Source of the DNA: Deltaproteobacteria bacterium | Lineage (GTDB): Bacteria > Desulfobacterota > DSM-4660 > Desulfatiglandales > HGW-15 | Assembly (NCBI GenBank): GCA_016926135.1 | Contig: JAFGPH010000213.1 | Span: 1 to 9,807 of the forward strand | DNA length: 9,807 nt | Reading direction: 5' to 3' | In this document: positions 7,261 to 9,807 of the stretch, piece by piece | Layout of the letters: each line of letters starts with the position of its first letter | Position numbering within the stretch: the stretch's first letter is position 1 | Notes under the pieces: generated by a model | What the model saw: only the letters and a program-made list of their open reading frames with translations | What the model was told of the DNA's origin: nothing | Databases searched by the model: none | Translations under genes and position numbers: made by a program

Positions 7261-7554
7261 GCATCGCACATGCAGCAGGTTACGATCGGCAGAAGTCTCT
7301 CCCCGATCTTATCGAGAGCATCGGGATCAGAAAGCGATCGATTGCCTTTGCCGCCGAGGTTTACAGCAGATTCAGGACCTATTCAGACCCCGACCGCGGC
7401 CCGAGGCATCACACCGTCTCAACAGTCTCCGCCGCGCAGGGTAGAGGTCATGCCAAAGCGGCGGACGATGTGACGGGCCTGAAAATCTTCCCGCCGGACC
7501 ACACATCCGATTCGATGGCATTTGATCACATGAAGAACCTGGCCGACTGTCTTT

Positions 7555-7619
7555 CGGTCACCCGCTTCGGCGGGTTACGCCGTACGACCGGTGTCACGGG
7601 CTCCTGCCCGTGGGGCACC
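7555..7619 (+). promoter_or_regulatory. Structured leader RNA candidate upstream of fdhD
   Basis: Several stems fit together. CGGTC (7555-7559) pairs with GACCG (7586-7590) and encloses two hairpins: ACCCGC/GCGGGT with a TTCG loop (7560-7575), and TAC/GTA with a GCC loop (7576-7584). Next comes CACGGGC/GCCCGTG with a TCCT loop (7595-7612), which can be extended by GTG (7591-7593) with CAC (7616-7618). The structure ends a few nucleotides before the fdhD ribosome binding site. It could act as a translational control element or a cofactor-sensing leader. I do not recognise it as a known riboswitch class, and the fold is by eye. Confidence 0.4.
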
Positions 7620-7633
7620 ACTGCGGAAGAAGG

Positions 7634-8494
7634 ATGGAAACCTTGCAGAAGGAAGACACCCCGAAACTTGATGAAGCAGACGACCGAGGTCATGACACGG
7701 AAAAGGTGTCTTCCGTCTGGGCGTCGGTTTATGACAGGAGAGGGGAGCGAGTGCACCGCCCCCACTGGATCATCAAGGAGCAACCTGTCTCGCTGTTTCT
7801 CAACGGCCGCGAATTGGTGACACTGCTTTGCGCCGGACACCACCTGGAAGAACTCGCTGCCGGTTTTCTCTATGGCGAAGGTTTTCTTCAACATCGTGAG
7901 GACCTGACCAGGCTCGAAGTGGACCAGGTCGAGAGGAAAGTGGACGTGGAGGTATCCGGCGATGCGTCTCTCCCGGATAAACTCTGGATGAAGCGTACCA
8001 TTACATCAGGCTGTGGGAAGGGTTCTCTTTTCTATTATGCGCTGGACGCCCTTCTGAGCAAACCCGTCAAGAGCACGCTTCGCATCACCCCGGAACAGGT
8101 CCTGGGGCGAGTGGAAGATCTGAACCGGTTGAGTGAAACCTACAAACGCACGCATGGCGTGCACAATACGGCCCTGGCTACGCCCTGGGAGATTCTTCTG
8201 TTTCGCGATGACATCGGGCGTCACAATGCGGTGGACATGATCGTGGGGCACAGCTTCCTGAATTCCGTAGCATTGGAGGACAAGCTCCTGCTTACCACGG
8301 GACGCCTCACTTCCGAGATTCTCATCAAGGCGGCCAAGGTGGGAATCCCGGTGCTTGTGAGTCGCAACACCGCTACGACTTTGGCCATTGAGCTCGCCCT
8401 GTCCTTGAATATTACCCTCATCGGCTACGCTCGTGCGGGGAAATTTACGGTCTACAGCGGTGAAGAAAGAGTCTATGGCCATATACCTGGATAA
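7634..8494 (+). CDS. fdhD: FdhD, formate dehydrogenase accessory sulfurtransferase (286 aa)
   Basis: FdhD moves sulfur from a cysteine desulfurase to the molybdenum or tungsten cofactor of formate dehydrogenases, which is required for their activity. Family landmarks are present: EQPVSLFLNGRELVTLLC followed by HHLEELAAGFLYGEGF, the active-site region TSGCGKGS with C127, THGVHNTAL, DDIGRHNAVD, LTTGRLTSEILIKAAKVGIPV, and the final GYARAGKFTVYSGEERV. E. coli FdhD has a CxxC here; this protein keeps only the first Cys, the second position being Gly130. The start is placed at ATG 7634 behind GAAGAAGG. An in-frame GTG at 7610 lies inside a strong hairpin and has no binding site, so it is less likely. 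The first 35 or so residues are charged and unconserved. The 3' end overlaps the next gene by 20 nt. No formate dehydrogenase is in the window. Confidence 0.94.
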   Translation: METLQKEDTPKLDEADDRGHDTEKVSSVWASVYDRRGERVHRPHWIIKEQPVSLFLNGRELVTLLCAGHHLEELAAGFLYGEGFLQHREDLTRLEVDQVERKVDVEVSGDASLPDKLWMKRTITSGCGKGSLFYYALDALLSKPVKSTLRITPEQVLGRVEDLNRLSETYKRTHGVHNTALATPWEILLFRDDIGRHNAVDMIVGHSFLNSVALEDKLLLTTGRLTSEILIKAAKVGIPVLVSRNTATTLAIELALSLNITLIGYARAGKFTVYSGEERVYGHIPG

Positions 8495-9617
8495 CGCGGC
8501 TACAACGTATCCGAAGCCGGCTTCGGTGTATGATGCGGTGCTGCATGCGATGGAGCGCATAGGCGCCACTCCGGGCCGGGCCGCGCACCGTATGGCACGT
8601 GAAGCGTCCGCGGTGGTCGCCGGAGCCAGAGAGAAGGTGGCCCGTCTTCTTGACATTCCTGATCCCAATCGGGTCCTGTTCACGAAAAACGCTACGGAGA
8701 GCATGAACCTGGTCCTGAAAGGCTGGCTTCGAGCGGGAGATCGCGTTCTGATTTCCGGCATGGAGCACAACGCGGTCGTCCGTCCACTCGATAGATTGAG
8801 CGCTGCGGCTGTCGGCGTGGAGACCGTGCCATGCAAGCGAGGCGGGCAAATCGATCTTAAGGCGTTTCGAAACCGTTTTCATCCCACACCCAGGTTGGTG
8901 GTTCTCACGCACGCATCCAATGTCCATGGTGGTTTGCAGCCTGTAGACGAGGTTGCGAAGGTGTGTGAGGAGCACGGGGTCCCTCTATTGTTGGATGCAG
9001 CTCAGACGGCAGGGGGGCAGGCCATTTCGGTGAGGGACTGGCGATTGGGCATGTTGGCATGTTCAGGACACAAGGGATTATTGGGTCCTCCTGGGGTGGG
9101 GATTCTCTACATCCGCCCGGATTTGGATGTGCTGCCACTCATGGAGGGAGGAACGGGGAGCCTTTCTGAGGAAGCTGTTCAGCCTGGATACTGCCCGGAC
9201 CGCTACGAAAGCGGAACTCCGAACCTTCCGGGGATTGCCGGACTGGCTGCCGGGATTGACTTCATCGCAGGGAGAGGCTTGGATTCCATCCTGAAGCACG
9301 AGCTGGGCCTGGCGGCAATCCTGGAGGAAGAGCTGGGTGGATTTCCGGGTCTCAGGGTCCTTAAGCCCGAGGTGCGGGGAGCCGGTATCGTGTCTTTCGT
9401 CATTGAAGGGCTCAACCCGAGTGATGCGGGATACCTCCTGGACGCAGGCTTCGATATAGCCGTCCGAACGGGGCTTCATTGTGCACCTCTTGCACATCGC
9501 ACCTTGGGGACTTTCCCGGAAGGCACGATACGTGTCTCCCCTGGTTATTCTACGACTGCGGAGGAGATCGAGTACTTCCTGAAATCGCTTCGTTCGCTGC
9601 TTTCAAGACGAGGCTGA
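8475..9617 (+). CDS. Class V aminotransferase, cysteine desulfurase family (380 aa)
   Basis: This PLP enzyme is expected to take sulfur (or possibly selenium) from cysteine (or selenocysteine) as a persulfide. It starts MAIYLDNAATTYPKP, the typical N-terminus of the family. It has a PLP-contact TKNATESMN segment, HASNVHGG, LLLDAAQTAGG, and the Schiff-base lysine K200 in SGHKGLLGPPGVG. The candidate catalytic cysteine is C336 in RTGLHCAPLAH, followed by GTIRVSPGYSTTAEEI. The pattern is closer to the SufS-like cysteine desulfurase family set often linked to selenium or molybdoenzyme genes than to IscS. The ATG at 8475 is chosen because conserved sequence begins there; an in-frame start at 8433 would add 14 unconserved residues. 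It begins inside the end of fdhD, so the two are translationally coupled and it is probably the dedicated sulfur donor to FdhD. A SelD or SelA partner is not visible. Confidence 0.9.
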   Translation: MAIYLDNAATTYPKPASVYDAVLHAMERIGATPGRAAHRMAREASAVVAGAREKVARLLDIPDPNRVLFTKNATESMNLVLKGWLRAGDRVLISGMEHNAVVRPLDRLSAAAVGVETVPCKRGGQIDLKAFRNRFHPTPRLVVLTHASNVHGGLQPVDEVAKVCEEHGVPLLLDAAQTAGGQAISVRDWRLGMLACSGHKGLLGPPGVGILYIRPDLDVLPLMEGGTGSLSEEAVQPGYCPDRYESGTPNLPGIAGLAAGIDFIAGRGLDSILKHELGLAAILEEELGGFPGLRVLKPEVRGAGIVSFVIEGLNPSDAGYLLDAGFDIAVRTGLHCAPLAHRTLGTFPEGTIRVSPGYSTTAEEIEYFLKSLRSLLSRRG

Positions 9618-9627
9618 AAACCGTTCT

Positions 9628-9645
9628 GAGGCCATTGGGGCCTTT
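9628..9645 (+). terminator. Weak hairpin after the desulfurase gene, possible terminator
   Basis: AGGCC (9629-9633) and GGCCT (9639-9643) form a 5-bp stem with a 5-nt loop, extendable by one G-T pair, and are followed by TTTC. It lies 10 nt after the stop codon at 9615-9617. The stem is short and the T-run is poor, so termination may be incomplete. Confidence 0.35.
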
Positions 9646-9687
9646 CACCTTCAGCCTGCCGGAGGGCCTCCAGGTACAGCCTTCTTA

Positions 9688-9722
9688 TTAACCGTCTCGA
9701 AATAGTATTTTCAGACGGCTAA
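9688..9722. other. Long imperfect stem-loop in the final intergenic region
   Basis: CCGTCT (9692-9697) pairs with AGACGG (9713-9718). Inside, after one mismatch, GAAAT (9699-9703) pairs with ATTTT (9707-9711) around an AGT loop, with one G-T pair. Outside, TTA and TAA add three more pairs across an A/C mismatch. There is no T-run on either side, so it is not a standard intrinsic terminator. It may be a transcript-end stabiliser or a repeat element. The remaining bases to 9807 show no gene. Confidence 0.45.
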
Positions 9723-9807
9723 ATACCCGTGGGGTTCTACGCGAATCCAATCACTGCGCGTGGGAGTCATTCCATCACCAAGAGGCGATCAGAAATGGTC
9801 CATTCCA

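Larger units (their letters stand above)
7137..7633 (+). other. Gene-free stretch (~500 nt) between the Fe-S operon and fdhD
   Basis: No frame on either strand gives a protein I recognise; the open frames have no plausible domain, cysteine pattern or ribosome binding site. The stretch holds a strong promoter-like sequence (7231-7260). A CCCGAT/ATCGGG inverted repeat at 7302-7307 and 7320-7325 falls about 35-60 nt after the predicted transcription start. A cluster of stems (7555-7619) sits immediately before fdhD. CTTGAC occurs three times (7143, 7200, 7230), the first as the inverted repeat TTGAC-A-GTCAA at 7144-7154; these might be binding sites. No clear terminator for the upstream operon is visible. 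A decayed gene cannot be excluded. Confidence 0.6.

Noticed and set aside
7540..7620. tRNA-Sec (selC) or another tRNA in the hairpin-rich stretch before fdhD
   Set aside because: There is no TCA anticodon in a proper loop, no T-loop GGTTCGA-type motif and no matching acceptor stem.
7267..7633. Known Moco riboswitch in the fdhD leader
   Set aside because: The function of FdhD makes it tempting, but I could not match the conserved core of that motif by eye; it is left as an unclassified structured leader.
7610..7633. fdhD start at GTG 7610
   Set aside because: The codon is buried in the 3' arm of a strong stem and has no ribosome binding site; ATG 7634 behind GAAGAAGG is better.
7161..7820. 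Open frame of 219 codons across the gap before fdhD
   Set aside because: The start is a GTG without ribosome binding site, the product resembles nothing I know, and its 3' part overlaps conserved fdhD in another frame.
1..9807. Mobile elements, CRISPR arrays, attachment sites and rRNA
   Set aside because: No transposase or integrase sequence, no regularly spaced repeats and no rRNA-like stretch was seen on either strand.

Overview
The window reads as a piece of chromosome from an anaerobic, energy-limited bacterium. The best guess is a sulfate-reducing or syntrophic member of the Desulfobacterota (old Deltaproteobacteria). The basis is a soluble heterodisulfide-reductase-type operon packed with iron-sulfur proteins, a selenocysteine-containing MvhD, an NADH-dehydrogenase-like NuoE/NuoF pair and a formate dehydrogenase maturation gene. 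This assignment is inference from gene content; no phylogenetic marker is present. All genes I can support lie on the + strand.

Region 1 (2-7135) looks like one operon. It opens with the last 39 codons of a cysteine-rich-domain (HdrB/HdrD-type) iron-sulfur protein. Next come a 1025-residue HdrA with two flavin modules, an MvhD-type electron-transfer protein, NuoE-like and NuoF-like subunits, and a short protein matching only the N-terminal iron-sulfur part of NuoG. NuoF and the NuoG-like gene overlap by 4 nt. The expected job is electron transfer between NAD(H), through NuoE/F and the NuoG-like wire, and the HdrA flavin(s), with MvhD as connector and the upstream HdrB/D-like protein as a possible second outlet. 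Flavin-based electron bifurcation is plausible from HdrA biology but is not proven by the sequence.

The most notable point is that mvhD (3327-4100) is interrupted at codon 19 by an in-frame TGA exactly where the family has a cysteine (CNWC becomes CNW-TGA). Homology continues in the same frame on both sides. A stem-loop with a GUU apical loop lies 27 nt downstream, as expected of a bacterial SECIS. The gene is therefore called as a selenoprotein; a naive caller would start it falsely at 3402. Its C-terminal third is a fused winged-helix-like domain.

Region 2 (7136-7633) is about 500 nt without a recognisable gene. It contains a strong sigma-70-like promoter (TTGACA-N18-TATATT) and, just before the next gene, a compact set of GC-rich stems including a cUUCGg hairpin. 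It may be a long regulatory leader.

Region 3 (7634-9617) holds fdhD, the formate dehydrogenase sulfurtransferase, overlapping by 20 nt a class-V aminotransferase of the cysteine desulfurase family. Together they look like a dedicated sulfur-delivery pair for maturing a molybdenum or tungsten formate dehydrogenase that is not in the window. The last 190 nt hold two stem-loops and no gene.
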